Origin: Amycolatopsis japonica
Lineage (GTDB): Bacteria > Actinomycetota > Actinomycetes > Mycobacteriales > Pseudonocardiaceae
Direction: 5' to 3'
Assembly (NCBI RefSeq): GCF_000732925.1
Contig: NZ_CP008953.1
Location: 5,084,001-5,148,000, forward strand
DNA: 64,000 bases
The position numbers were made by a program, and so were the translations under genes. This document shows, piece by piece, positions 41,446 through 55,229 of the stretch. The notes under the pieces are model-generated. The model searched no databases. It was not told the origin of the DNA and saw only the letters and a program-made list of their open reading frames with translations. The stretch's first letter is position 1, and each line of letters begins with the position of its first letter.

Positions 41446-42744
41446 GTGGACGGACGACTCGGCGGCGCGCGGCGGCGGCTCAAGGCCTGGCACCTGTGGA
41501 GCCTGCCGCGACCTGTGCGTTCCTACGTCCTGGTCGTGAATCTCATCGCAGTCCTCTCGACCGCCGCCACGGCCCGGCTGGTCCCGGTGACCGGTACCGA
41601 TCTCGTCCGGTTCGGCGTCTTGACGCTGTGCGCGGCCATCGCGATCGAGGGCACCCGGCAGATCGAACGCCAACGGGAGTACGACAGAGCCCCGTCAGTC
41701 GCCTACGTCGACACCAAGGCGGTCTGGAGCGTCGCCGCCGTCATCGCGCTGCCTCCGGTGCTCGCCGCCGCGATGGTCGTGGTGACCTACACCATCGCAT
41801 GGCTGCGGATCTGGCCACACCAACGGCCGGTCCTCCCCCATCGGTGGATCTTCTCCGCCGCGACGGTGCTCTGCGGCACGCAGGCCGCCGTCGTCGTCCT
41901 CAGCCTCGGCATGCGTCATTACCCAGGCGCGCCCGACTCCGGTCTGCTCGCCGGGCTGGGCGACCTCGCCGTCATCATCGTGGCCGCGGCCCTGCGCTGG
42001 GCGATCAACACCGTGCTGGTGATGGTCGCGATCGCGCTCTCGTCGCCGCCGAAGTCGATCGGCGAACTGTTCTCCGGGTTCGGCGACCAGATCCTCGAGG
42101 CGGGCGCGCTCGGCCTCGGCCTCGTGACGGCCGTCGTCCTCGTCCAGGCCAACCCGCTGGTGCTGGTCGGCGTCGTCATCGCGCTGGTCGCGCTGCACCG
42201 CGGGCTGCTGCTGACGCAGTACCGGCGTGACGCGCACACCGACGCCACCACCGGTCTCGTCACGAAACGCCGCTGGCGTCAGCTGGCGGAGGAACAGCTG
42301 GGCCGCACCCGCGCCGGCCGCAAACTCGGCGTGCTGTTCCTCGACCTCGACAACTTCAAGACGATCAACGACACCTACGGCCATCCCAACGGCGACCTCG
42401 TCCTGCGCGCGGTCGGCGACGCCCTGCTCGCCGAGGTCCGCGAACAGGACATCTGCGGGCGGTGGGGCGGCGAGGAGTTCGCGATCGTCATCCCGGACAT
42501 CCACGGCGAGGAGACGCTGCGCCAGGTGGCCGAACGGATCCGGCACCAGGTGGCGGTGGTCTCGGTCGCCCTGCCCGATCGCGACACCGTGCTGACCGAC
42601 CTGACGGTGTCGATCGGCGGCGCGTTGTACCCGGCGGCCAACATCACCAGCGTCGACGACCTCCTCGTCGCCACCGACACCGCGCTCTACCGGGCTAAGC
42701 AGGGTGGCCGCAACAGGGTCGAACTGGCACCGCCCGCGCAGTAG
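41446..42744 (+). CDS. Membrane-bound GGDEF diguanylate cyclase (second copy)
   Basis: 432 residues from GTG 41446. LWSLPRPVRSYVLVVNLIAV and TGTDLVRFGVLTLCAAIAIEGTR begin a membrane domain of about seven segments that resembles that of the 27.9 kb protein. The GGDEF part has FLDLDNFKTINDTYGHPNGD and the active RWGGEEFAIVIP near residue 342. It should synthesise c-di-GMP. Its promoter is shared head-to-head with the DNNW micro-ORFs, suggesting related control. Confidence 0.93.
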   Translation: MDGRLGGARRRLKAWHLWSLPRPVRSYVLVVNLIAVLSTAATARLVPVTGTDLVRFGVLTLCAAIAIEGTRQIERQREYDRAPSVAYVDTKAVWSVAAVIALPPVLAAAMVVVTYTIAWLRIWPHQRPVLPHRWIFSAATVLCGTQAAVVVLSLGMRHYPGAPDSGLLAGLGDLAVIIVAAALRWAINTVLVMVAIALSSPPKSIGELFSGFGDQILEAGALGLGLVTAVVLVQANPLVLVGVVIALVALHRGLLLTQYRRDAHTDATTGLVTKRRWRQLAEEQLGRTRAGRKLGVLFLDLDNFKTINDTYGHPNGDLVLRAVGDALLAEVREQDICGRWGGEEFAIVIPDIHGEETLRQVAERIRHQVAVVSVALPDRDTVLTDLTVSIGGALYPAANITSVDDLLVATDTALYRAKQGGRNRVELAPPAQ

Positions 42745-42769
42745 GATTCGCCGCGTCTGGGGAGGCGCG

Positions 42770-44212
42770 ATGGAGCGATTCGCCCGGGGTCCGGTCGGTC
42801 TGGTGGTCGCGATCCAGGTCTTGGTGCTGACACTGGTTTCGGGGCGATACGGCTTCCACCGAGACGAGCTCTACTTCCTCGCCGCGGGGAAACGGCTCGC
42901 GTGGGGATATGTCGACCAGCCATCCCTGACGCCCTTGCTCGCGAGGATCTCCACCGACCTCTTCGGCGCCACGCCCGCCGGCCTGCGCGTGGCCGCGACA
43001 CTCTGCGCCGCCGTGACGGTGGTCCTGCTGGCCTTGGTCACCCGCGAGTTCGGTGGCGGCCGTGGCGCGCAGGTCCTGACCGCCGCGACGACCGCGCTGG
43101 CGGCGTTCGTCGTGGTGGACGGGCACATGCTGTCGACGGCCACCGTCGATCTGCTGATCTGGAGCGCGCTGGGCCTGGTGGTCCTGCGCCTGTTCCGCAC
43201 CGGCGACGGACGGTGGTGGCTCGCGATCGGCGCCGTCGTCGGCATCGGCCTGGAGGCCAAGTGGCTTGTCCTGCTGATGGTCGCGTCGATCGGCCTTTCG
43301 GTACTCGCCGTCGGCCCGCGGACCGTGTTCCGCAGCGGCTGGCTCGCCGCCGGGATCCTGCTCGCGCTCGCGCTGGCCGCCCCAGGCCTGATCTGGCAGG
43401 CCGCGCACGATTTCCCTTTGCTGACCGTGGCTTCCGGGATCAGCGAGGACGACGGCGCGGAGAACCGGATCCTGTTCGTGCCGATGCAGTTCCTCTATCT
43501 GTCGCCCGTGGTCGTGCCGATCTGGATCGCGGGCGGCCTTCGACTCTGGCGTGATCCGGAGCTGCGTTGGGCCCGTTCCCTGGCGCCGGCTTATCCGGTG
43601 CTGTGCGTTCTTTTGCTGATATCGGGTGGAAAGCCGTACTACTCGGCGCCGTTTCTGTTGCTGCTCACGGCGGCCGGTGCCGAGCCTTGTCTGCGATCAC
43701 TGGACCGGGTATCGCGTCGCGTATGGGCGACGGTGTCGGCCGTGCTCGGTGCCGCGGTCTCACTTATCGTCGGACTGCCTCTGCTGCCGGTGTCCGCACT
43801 GGCGCCGGTTTTGGTGGTGAACAAGGAACAAGGTGAGCAGGCGGGCTGGCCCGAGCTGGCTTCTTCGGTCACCCGGGTCTGGGAGCAGATCCCGGCTGAG
43901 CGGCGGTCGACCGCGGTGATCTTCACGCGGAACTACGGACAGGCGGGAGCTCTGGAGTACTACGGGCTTCCCGGGGTGTACTCGGGGCATATGTCCTATG
44001 CGGACTGGGGGCCGCCTCCTGGTACGGCTTCGGGACCCGTGCTCGTGGTGGGGCCGTATCTTCCGACGTGGTTCGTAGGGTGTCGCGAGGCCGCGGTGCA
44101 CGACAACGGGCTCGGGGTGGAGAACGACGAGCAAGGAGTGCGGATTTCCTTGTGCGATGGGACTTCTCGGCCTTGGGATGTACTTTGGGGCGAGTTGCGG
44201 CACTACTACTGA
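42770..44212 (+). CDS. GT39-type membrane glycosyltransferase
   Basis: 480 residues from ATG 42770 with GGGGAGG upstream. The opening GRYGFHRDELYFLAAGKRLAWGYVDQPSLTPLLARI (in parts) has the acidic residues of the PMT/ArnT-like catalytic loop, followed by at least ten membrane helices and a soluble tail. It should transfer a sugar from a polyprenyl-phosphate donor on the outer side of the membrane. The last third of the gene shows lower GC at third positions than its neighbours, a trend that continues into the HNH gene. It lies 25 bases after the GGDEF stop. Confidence 0.88.
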   Translation: MERFARGPVGLVVAIQVLVLTLVSGRYGFHRDELYFLAAGKRLAWGYVDQPSLTPLLARISTDLFGATPAGLRVAATLCAAVTVVLLALVTREFGGGRGAQVLTAATTALAAFVVVDGHMLSTATVDLLIWSALGLVVLRLFRTGDGRWWLAIGAVVGIGLEAKWLVLLMVASIGLSVLAVGPRTVFRSGWLAAGILLALALAAPGLIWQAAHDFPLLTVASGISEDDGAENRILFVPMQFLYLSPVVVPIWIAGGLRLWRDPELRWARSLAPAYPVLCVLLLISGGKPYYSAPFLLLLTAAGAEPCLRSLDRVSRRVWATVSAVLGAAVSLIVGLPLLPVSALAPVLVVNKEQGEQAGWPELASSVTRVWEQIPAERRSTAVIFTRNYGQAGALEYYGLPGVYSGHMSYADWGPPPGTASGPVLVVGPYLPTWFVGCREAAVHDNGLGVENDEQGVRISLCDGTSRPWDVLWGELRHYY

Positions 44213-44248
44213 GCCGGAACTGTCGGTGGTCGGTTGTACGTTCTGGGT

Positions 44249-45487
44249 GTGGACACTCTCAACGCCACTGTGGCGCGTTTGAAGGAAATCACGTCGTCGG
44301 AAGTTTTGCGGGAGGTTAATGCTTCGCTGGATACGTTGGGGGACAACGATGCCGTGGATGCCGCCGTCGCTGCTTCGGAAGGCATCGCGCGGCTGGAGGC
44401 TGTTCGGTTCCGTGCTTTGGATCGGTTGAGTCGACATCGTGGTGGTGCTGGCAGTGTGGTGCAGGAGGTCGCGTTCGCTCTGTCCGTTGTGGACGGTCAT
44501 GCCGCTGGTCTGGTCTCTACGGCTGAGGCGTTGACGACTCGTCTGCCGCGTACGTTGGGTTTGTTGGATGCCGGGAAGGTCGGCGGGTACGGGGCGATGA
44601 AGGTCGCCGCGGCCACTGCCTGGCTCTCGGACGTCGATGCTCGCGCGGTGGACGCGGTCCTGGAAGATCGGATACCGGACCGGAACTCGGATCAGATCCG
44701 GAAGGCGGCCAACCACGCGGCGATGATGGCCGACCGTGACGGCGCCTCTCGCCGTGCCGAGCGGAATCGGAGCGGGCGTCGCCTATCGATCCGGCAGAGC
44801 GACACCGGCGTGGCCTCCATCGAAGTCGAAGACGGGCCCGTCGAGAAGGTCGCCGCCGCCTATACGCGGATCGACCGCGAAGCCCGCGCCCTGCGGGCCG
44901 ACGGGGAGACCCGCACCCTGGACCAGCTACGTGCTGACGTCGCCCTTGATCTCTTGCTGGGTGGCCAGGGCGGGAAGAGCGAACGGGCCGAAGTGTTCCT
45001 CTACATGGACCTGAACACCTACCTCGGGCTGAACGATGATCCCGCCGAGATGGCCGGGCATGGCCATATCCCCGCCTCGTTGGCCCGTGAGATCGCCGGC
45101 GGGTCGAATACGGTGTTGCGGCGGATCATCACCGACCCGCTCTCGGGGCAGGTTCTCGATCTTGGCCGCGACCGCTACCGGCCCACTGCCGGTCTCGACG
45201 AGTTCGTTCGAGTCCGGGATCGCGAGTGCCGAAGACCCGGCTGCCACCGCGTCGCCCAAGCCTGCGACCTCGACCACTCCCTGCCATGGCAACACGGCGG
45301 CCACACCGCCGATACCGAGCTGATTGACCTGTGCCGCCGTGATCATCGGTTGAAGGACGAACCTGGCTGGAACTACCGGTTGGGTTCTGATGGGACTCTC
45401 ACGATCACCACGCCCACCGGGCAGAGCTACGACAGCTCGCCTCCGCCACTGCACGAACCCCGCGGCGAGGAACCACCACCGTTCTGA
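44249..45487 (+). CDS. DUF222/HNH endonuclease-like protein
   Basis: About 412 residues from GTG 44249; a TTG at 44234 is also in frame. A long helical DUF222 region (AVAASEGIARLEAVRFRALDRL, GLLDAGKVGGYGAMKVA, QLRADVALDLLLGG) precedes a C-terminal HNH nuclease: RDRECRRPGCHRVAQACDLDHSLPWQHGGHT (in parts) and LCRRDHRLK. This is the family associated with REP13E12 repeats in mycobacteria. The first 120 codons use far more T-ending codons than the rest of the window, suggesting recent acquisition. A degenerate repeat array follows. Confidence 0.92.
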   Translation: MDTLNATVARLKEITSSEVLREVNASLDTLGDNDAVDAAVAASEGIARLEAVRFRALDRLSRHRGGAGSVVQEVAFALSVVDGHAAGLVSTAEALTTRLPRTLGLLDAGKVGGYGAMKVAAATAWLSDVDARAVDAVLEDRIPDRNSDQIRKAANHAAMMADRDGASRRAERNRSGRRLSIRQSDTGVASIEVEDGPVEKVAAAYTRIDREARALRADGETRTLDQLRADVALDLLLGGQGGKSERAEVFLYMDLNTYLGLNDDPAEMAGHGHIPASLAREIAGGSNTVLRRIITDPLSGQVLDLGRDRYRPTAGLDEFVRVRDRECRRPGCHRVAQACDLDHSLPWQHGGHTADTELIDLCRRDHRLKDEPGWNYRLGSDGTLTITTPTGQSYDSSPPPLHEPRGEEPPPF

Positions 45488-45490
45488 GCC

Positions 45491-45955
45491 GTCGCCGGAA
45501 AACGGCAACGGCACGGCGTCGCGAACCCGGCCGCCTCCCCACCGAGCCCCATCGGCCCCGTCGCCGAATAGCGACGACAGCACCGAGCGCGCGACCGACA
45601 CCGGCCAAGTCGCCGAAAATGGCCACGGCGCCGCGAACCCGGATGCGTCCTCTTCCCGAGCCACCCCTGGGAGCGCCCCGCACAACGCAACGGCGCCACC
45701 CCGGCAACCATCCGTCGCCGAAAAACGACAGCCCCAAGTGCGCGACCTGCACTCATCGGGTTGCCGATAGTGGCCACGGCACGGGACCACACCTCCCTCC
45801 ACGCATTCGCCGAAAAACGACCACAGCACCGAGTGCGGCCAAGTTGCCGAAATACGGCAACAGCCTGACCCGAAGTCCCCTCACCGCCGCACCCACATCA
45901 CCAAAAGCCGCCCAAGCGGAGCGAGCCCCAGCCGTCGCCGAACAACGGCCACTCC
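45491..45955. repeat. Eight degenerate hairpin repeats
   Basis: A 20-22-base unit close to GTYGCCGAAWAACGGCCAC occurs at about 45491, 45560, 45609, 45714, 45760, 45806, 45843 and 45934. Several copies form a GCCG-NNNNN-CGGC hairpin (for example 45843-45861). Some are preceded by a second shared stretch, CCGAGYGCG...CCAAGT. Spacing is uneven (about 37-105 bases), so it is not a CRISPR array. Confidence 0.65.
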
Positions 45956-46289
45956 CCCGCCAGACCACCCCAACACCCGGCATCAACGCCACACCAACCC
46001 CAAGCACCCCCGCCCGCCCCGGTGAAACCGGCGTGAACACCCGGTGACACCTCCCGACCCCTATCGGCGACCCCAGCCGCCAGTTGTCCACTTCATGACG
46101 TCATCCGGCCCCACCCCTAGGTGTTCCACGACACTTTTTGGCGGGTTCCTACAATCCCCGGCCCCCGGCATGCGCCACCGGCGACATTCTCGTACCGGCC
46201 GGTAAGAGGCAGGCTGTTAGACAGGTATCAGGAGACTGTCCCGCGCGTGATCCAGCGGGACGGCGCCGCTCACTTGGGAGGCTCAGTCG
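45956..46289. other. Intergenic region upstream of the carboxylase
   Basis: 334 bases. The first part (to about 46050) is C/A-rich low-complexity DNA continuing the repeat array. After it comes a less biased stretch that should hold the carboxylase promoter. GGGAGG ends eight or so bases before the GTG at 46290. No gene or RNA is recognised. Confidence 0.5.
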
Positions 46290-51779
<5,490 letters not shown>

Positions 51780-51795
51780 CCGTCCCCTTCACGAG

Positions 51796-51850
51796 TGCCA
51801 TGAAAGGTCCTTTCCTTGCAAATTTTGCAAGGAAAGGACCTTTCATGGCA
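51796..51850. terminator. Perfect 27-bp hairpin behind the carboxylase
   Basis: TGCCATGAAAGGTCCTTTCC onward (51796-51822) is fully complementary to 51824-51850. It fills the 79-base space between the convergent carboxylase and bifunctional nuclease genes. Its arms contain AAAGG-T-CCTTT, so each can also fold alone. Confidence 0.8.
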
Positions 51851-51858
51851 TCGGATGG

Positions 51859-52389
51859 CTAGTCGGCGGGCGGCTGATCCCCGAAATCCTCCGGCGCGAT
51901 CTTGTCCAGCGCCGCCCGGAACTCCTCGACCTCCCGTTCCTGCGCGACGGGGTCGGACGGCACCGACGGCAGTTCGGCGTCCGGCCCGGCCCCCACGATC
52001 TCGACCCGCACCGAAGCGACCTCCAGCACCGCGTCCGCCACCTCGATCCCGACCCCGGCCCGCAAACCGATCGCGACCGCGTCGCTCGGCCGGGCCGAAA
52101 CGCGGATCCCGGAATCGAGTACGAGATCGGCGAAGAAGATGCCGTCCCGCAACGCGGTGACCTGGACTCCGGTGACCCGGTGCCCGAACGACTCGACCAC
52201 CTGGCCGATCAGCTCGATCGTGCCGGGACGGGGCCGGATCCGTTCCTGCGCGAGCGCCACCGCGCTGGCCTCCGGGCCGCCGATCGTGATCGCCAGCCAG
52301 CGGCGTTCGCCCTCCCGTTCCCGCAGCAGCATCACCGGTGCCGCTTCCGGGGCCAGGACTGCCATCCCCTCGACGTCCATCGAAATCAT
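51859..52389 (-). CDS. Bifunctional nuclease family protein (DUF151)
   Basis: 176 residues. MDVEGMAVLAPEAAPVMLLRE, RWLAITIGGPEASAVALAQE, FFADLVLDSGIRVSARPSDAVAIGLRAG (in parts) are the BFN/DUF151 signature. Plant relatives show RNase and DNase activity; the bacterial role is unclear. The acidic tail is unremarkable. It lies ten bases downstream of ctaD.. on the minus strand (ctaD stop at 52400 precedes it in order of transcription), so both may share a transcript. Confidence 0.9.
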   Translation of the reverse strand: MISMDVEGMAVLAPEAAPVMLLREREGERRWLAITIGGPEASAVALAQERIRPRPGTIELIGQVVESFGHRVTGVQVTALRDGIFFADLVLDSGIRVSARPSDAVAIGLRAGVGIEVADAVLEVASVRVEIVGAGPDAELPSVPSDPVAQEREVEEFRAALDKIAPEDFGDQPPAD

Positions 52390-52399
52390 GCGCGGTACC

Positions 52400-54094
52400 T
52401 CATTCCCTGGGTCGGCTCACCTTTCCCTCGGCGCGCAGCCGGGGAACCATGTGCGGGTAGTGGAGTTCGAACGCCGGCCGTTCCGACCGGATCCTCGGCA
52501 GATCGAAGAAGTTGTGCCGGGGCGGCGGACAGGTCGTCGCCCACTCCAGGGAGTTCCCGTGTCCCCACGGGTCGTCGACTTCGACGACCTCCCCGAACCG
52601 GTAACTGCGGACGACGTTCCAGAGGAACGGCAGCACCGACGCGCCCAGCAGGAACGCGCCGATCGTGGAAATGGTGTGCAACAGGGTGAAACCGTCCGTG
52701 CTCAGGTAGTCGGCGTAGCGGCGCGGCATTCCTTCGTTGCCGAGCCAGTGCTGGACGAGGAACGTCATGTGGAAGCCGATGAACGTGGTCCAGAAATGGA
52801 GCTTCGCGAGCCGCTCGTCGAGCATCCGCCCGGTCATCTTGGGGAACCAGAAGTAGATCCCGGCGAAGGTGGCGAACACGATGGTGCCGAACAGCACGTA
52901 ATGGAAATGCGCCACCACGAAATACGTGTCGTGGATGTGGAAGTCCAGCGGTGGCGCGGCGAGGATGATCCCGGTCAGCCCGCCGAGCAGGAACGTCACC
53001 ATGAACCCGATCGACCACAGCATCGGCGACTCGAAGGTGAGCTGCCCCTTCCACATGGTGCCGATCCAGTTGAAGAACTTGATCCCGGTCGGCACCGCGA
53101 TCAGGAAGGTCATGATGGAGAAGAACGGCAGCAGCACCGCGCCGGTGGCGAACATGTGGTGCGCCCACACGGCGAACGACAGCGCGGTGATCGCGATCGT
53201 CGCGAACACCATGAGTTTGTAGCCGAACAACGGTTTCCGGCTGAACACCGGCACGATCTCGGTGATGATGCCGAAATACGGCAACGCGACGATGTACACC
53301 TCGGGATGCCCGAAGAACCAGAACAGGTGCTGGAACAGGATCGCCCCGCCGTTGGCCGGATCGAAGACGTGCGCGCCGAGCCGCCGGTCCGCCTCCAGCC
53401 CGAACAGCGCCGCGGTGAGGATCGGGAAGACGGCAAGGATCAGGATCGTGGTGAACACGATGTTCCAGGTGAACAGCGGCAGCCGCCACATGGTCATCCC
53501 GGGCGCGCGCAGGCAGAGGATCGTGGTGACCATGTTGACCGCGCCGAGGATCGTCCCGAGCCCGGACACGATCAGGCCCATGATCACCAGATCGGCGCCC
53601 ACTCCCGGCGTGTGCGCGGCGTTGGACAGCGGCGTGTACATCGTCCACCCGAAGTCGGGCGCGCCGCTCGGCGTCAGGAACGAGCTGAGCACCATCAGCC
53701 CACCGAAGAGGTAGAGCCAGTACGAGAACGCGTTCAGCCGCGGGAAGGCGACGTCCGGCGACCCGATCTGCAGCGGGAGAATGTAGTTGGCGAAGGCGAA
53801 GAGATTCGGCGTCGCGTACAGCAGCAGCATGATCAGGCCGTGCATGGTGAACAGCTGGTTGTACTGCTCCTGCGACAGGAACTGCATCCCCGGCCTGCCC
53901 AACTCGCCGCGCATCAGCAGCGCCATGAAGCCGCCGATGAGGAAGAACGCGAACGAGGTGCTCAGGTAGAGCACGCCGATCGTCTTGTGGTCGGTGGTGC
54001 GGACGACGCCGAGGAACACACTCCCCTTGGGGGCACGGATCCGCCCGCCGAAGCGGACGGCCTCCGGGCGCGGAGAGGGCTTCACGGCGGTCAT
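52400..54094 (-). CDS. ctaD: Cytochrome c oxidase subunit I
   Basis: 564 residues from ATG 54094 (MTAVKPSPRPEAVRFGG). Twelve membrane helices with the heme a and Cu ligands in view: FTMHGLIM, WFFGHPEVYIVALP with the His-Tyr pair, AVWAHHMFATG, and FVVAHFHYVLFG. It is the catalytic subunit of the aa3-type terminal oxidase, reducing oxygen with electrons from cytochrome c. No subunit II, III or assembly gene is nearby, so it is either a lone paralogue or, as in other actinobacteria, separated from ctaC/ctaE. The BFN gene follows within ten bases. Confidence 0.95.
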   Translation of the reverse strand: MTAVKPSPRPEAVRFGGRIRAPKGSVFLGVVRTTDHKTIGVLYLSTSFAFFLIGGFMALLMRGELGRPGMQFLSQEQYNQLFTMHGLIMLLLYATPNLFAFANYILPLQIGSPDVAFPRLNAFSYWLYLFGGLMVLSSFLTPSGAPDFGWTMYTPLSNAAHTPGVGADLVIMGLIVSGLGTILGAVNMVTTILCLRAPGMTMWRLPLFTWNIVFTTILILAVFPILTAALFGLEADRRLGAHVFDPANGGAILFQHLFWFFGHPEVYIVALPYFGIITEIVPVFSRKPLFGYKLMVFATIAITALSFAVWAHHMFATGAVLLPFFSIMTFLIAVPTGIKFFNWIGTMWKGQLTFESPMLWSIGFMVTFLLGGLTGIILAAPPLDFHIHDTYFVVAHFHYVLFGTIVFATFAGIYFWFPKMTGRMLDERLAKLHFWTTFIGFHMTFLVQHWLGNEGMPRRYADYLSTDGFTLLHTISTIGAFLLGASVLPFLWNVVRSYRFGEVVEVDDPWGHGNSLEWATTCPPPRHNFFDLPRIRSERPAFELHYPHMVPRLRAEGKVSRPRE

Positions 54095-54221
54095 GGCGAC
54101 TCCCAGCACGAGGACACACCTTCTGAAGGCTGGTACCCCTCCAGGAGAGTCCCTACACGCGGGCTTTTCAAGGGCTGGTCGAGTAGAGGACCCTGGCCAC
54201 CGTGAGTGAAGGGGGCTTCCG

Positions 54222-55229
54222 ATGAATCACGCCGCCGTCTGTGCCGCCGCGGCGGCGCAGCGGGCACGGGTCACGCCGGGTATCGACGACATGGGCCGCT
54301 ATCTGGAATCCCAGGTGGCCGATGTTTCCCACCGCGAGGTGATCGGGCCGGCGCTGCCCGGCTCCGGGGCGAGCGGGGTGGTCGTCTTCCGCGGGGAACG
54401 CGTCGCGTCCTGGGGTGATCCCGAGGTGCCGGAAATGGCGTTCAGCGCCACCAAAAGTGTCGTGTCGACCGTCGCGGGCCTCGCCTTCGACGCCGGCCTG
54501 ATCCCGGACGTCCACCAGCCGGTGACCGACACCCTCGACATGCCCGAGCTGGACGGCCCGAGCGCGATCACCTGGCACCACCTGCTGCAGCAGACCAGTC
54601 AATGGGACGGTGAACTCTGGGGCAAACCGGCGTGGGCGGACGCCGGGAGCCTCGGTCCGGGCAGCGCGTCGCCGGACGCCCCGCCGGGCGCCGGGTGGGC
54701 GTACAACGACGTCCGGGTGAACCTGCTCTGCCTCGCCCTCACCCGCCTGTTCGGCCGGCCGCTGCCCTCGGTGCTGCGGGACCGCGTCCTCGGGCCGATG
54801 GGCGCGTCCGGCACCTGGTCGTGGCACGGCTACCGCGGGGCGACGACCCACATCGACGGTGAAGCCGTTCCCGTCGTCAGCGGCGGAGCGCACTGGGGAG
54901 GCGGGCTGTGGATCTCCGCCCACGACCTCGCCCTGCTCGGCCTGCTCTACCTTCGCGACGGCGAGCACCACGACCGCCGTCTGCTCAGCCGCGAGTGGAT
55001 CGATCGCACCTGGAGCCCGTGCGACCACAACCCGGATTACGGCTACCTCTGGTGGCTCAACGACCGTCGGCGGGTCTTCCCGGCCGCTCCGCCGAGTGGC
55101 CGGTGTGCCCGCGGGAACGGCGGCAGGCACCTGCTGTGGGTCGATCCCGAACGCGACCTCGTCATCGTCTCCCGCTGGGGTGAGGAGGCCGGACGGTTGC
55201 TGCACGAGGTCTCGGCCGCGATCTCCTAG
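54222..55229 (+). CDS. Serine hydrolase (beta-lactamase/PBP-like fold)
   Basis: 335 residues from ATG 54222 with GAAGGGGG upstream. MAFSATKSVVSTVAGLAFDAG carries the catalytic SxxK (Ser-Ala-Thr-Lys), YNDVRVN the second motif, and ARGNGGRHLLWVDPERDLVIV the third region. No signal peptide is seen. Members include class C beta-lactamase-like esterases and amidases. It is convergent with the glycosyltransferase, sharing CTAG, and may or may not belong to the polyketide pathway. Confidence 0.88.
   Translation: MNHAAVCAAAAAQRARVTPGIDDMGRYLESQVADVSHREVIGPALPGSGASGVVVFRGERVASWGDPEVPEMAFSATKSVVSTVAGLAFDAGLIPDVHQPVTDTLDMPELDGPSAITWHHLLQQTSQWDGELWGKPAWADAGSLGPGSASPDAPPGAGWAYNDVRVNLLCLALTRLFGRPLPSVLRDRVLGPMGASGTWSWHGYRGATTHIDGEAVPVVSGGAHWGGGLWISAHDLALLGLLYLRDGEHHDRRLLSREWIDRTWSPCDHNPDYGYLWWLNDRRRVFPAAPPSGRCARGNGGRHLLWVDPERDLVIVSRWGEEAGRLLHEVSAAIS

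Noticed and set aside
45753..45781. Short minus-strand frame with a GGAGG-like site (MPWPLSATR)
   Set aside because: It lies within the degenerate repeat array, the spacing is chance, and no second copy supports selection on the peptide.
45491..45955. CRISPR array
   Set aside because: Repeats are degenerate, unevenly spaced, self-complementary in the centre, and there are no cas genes.
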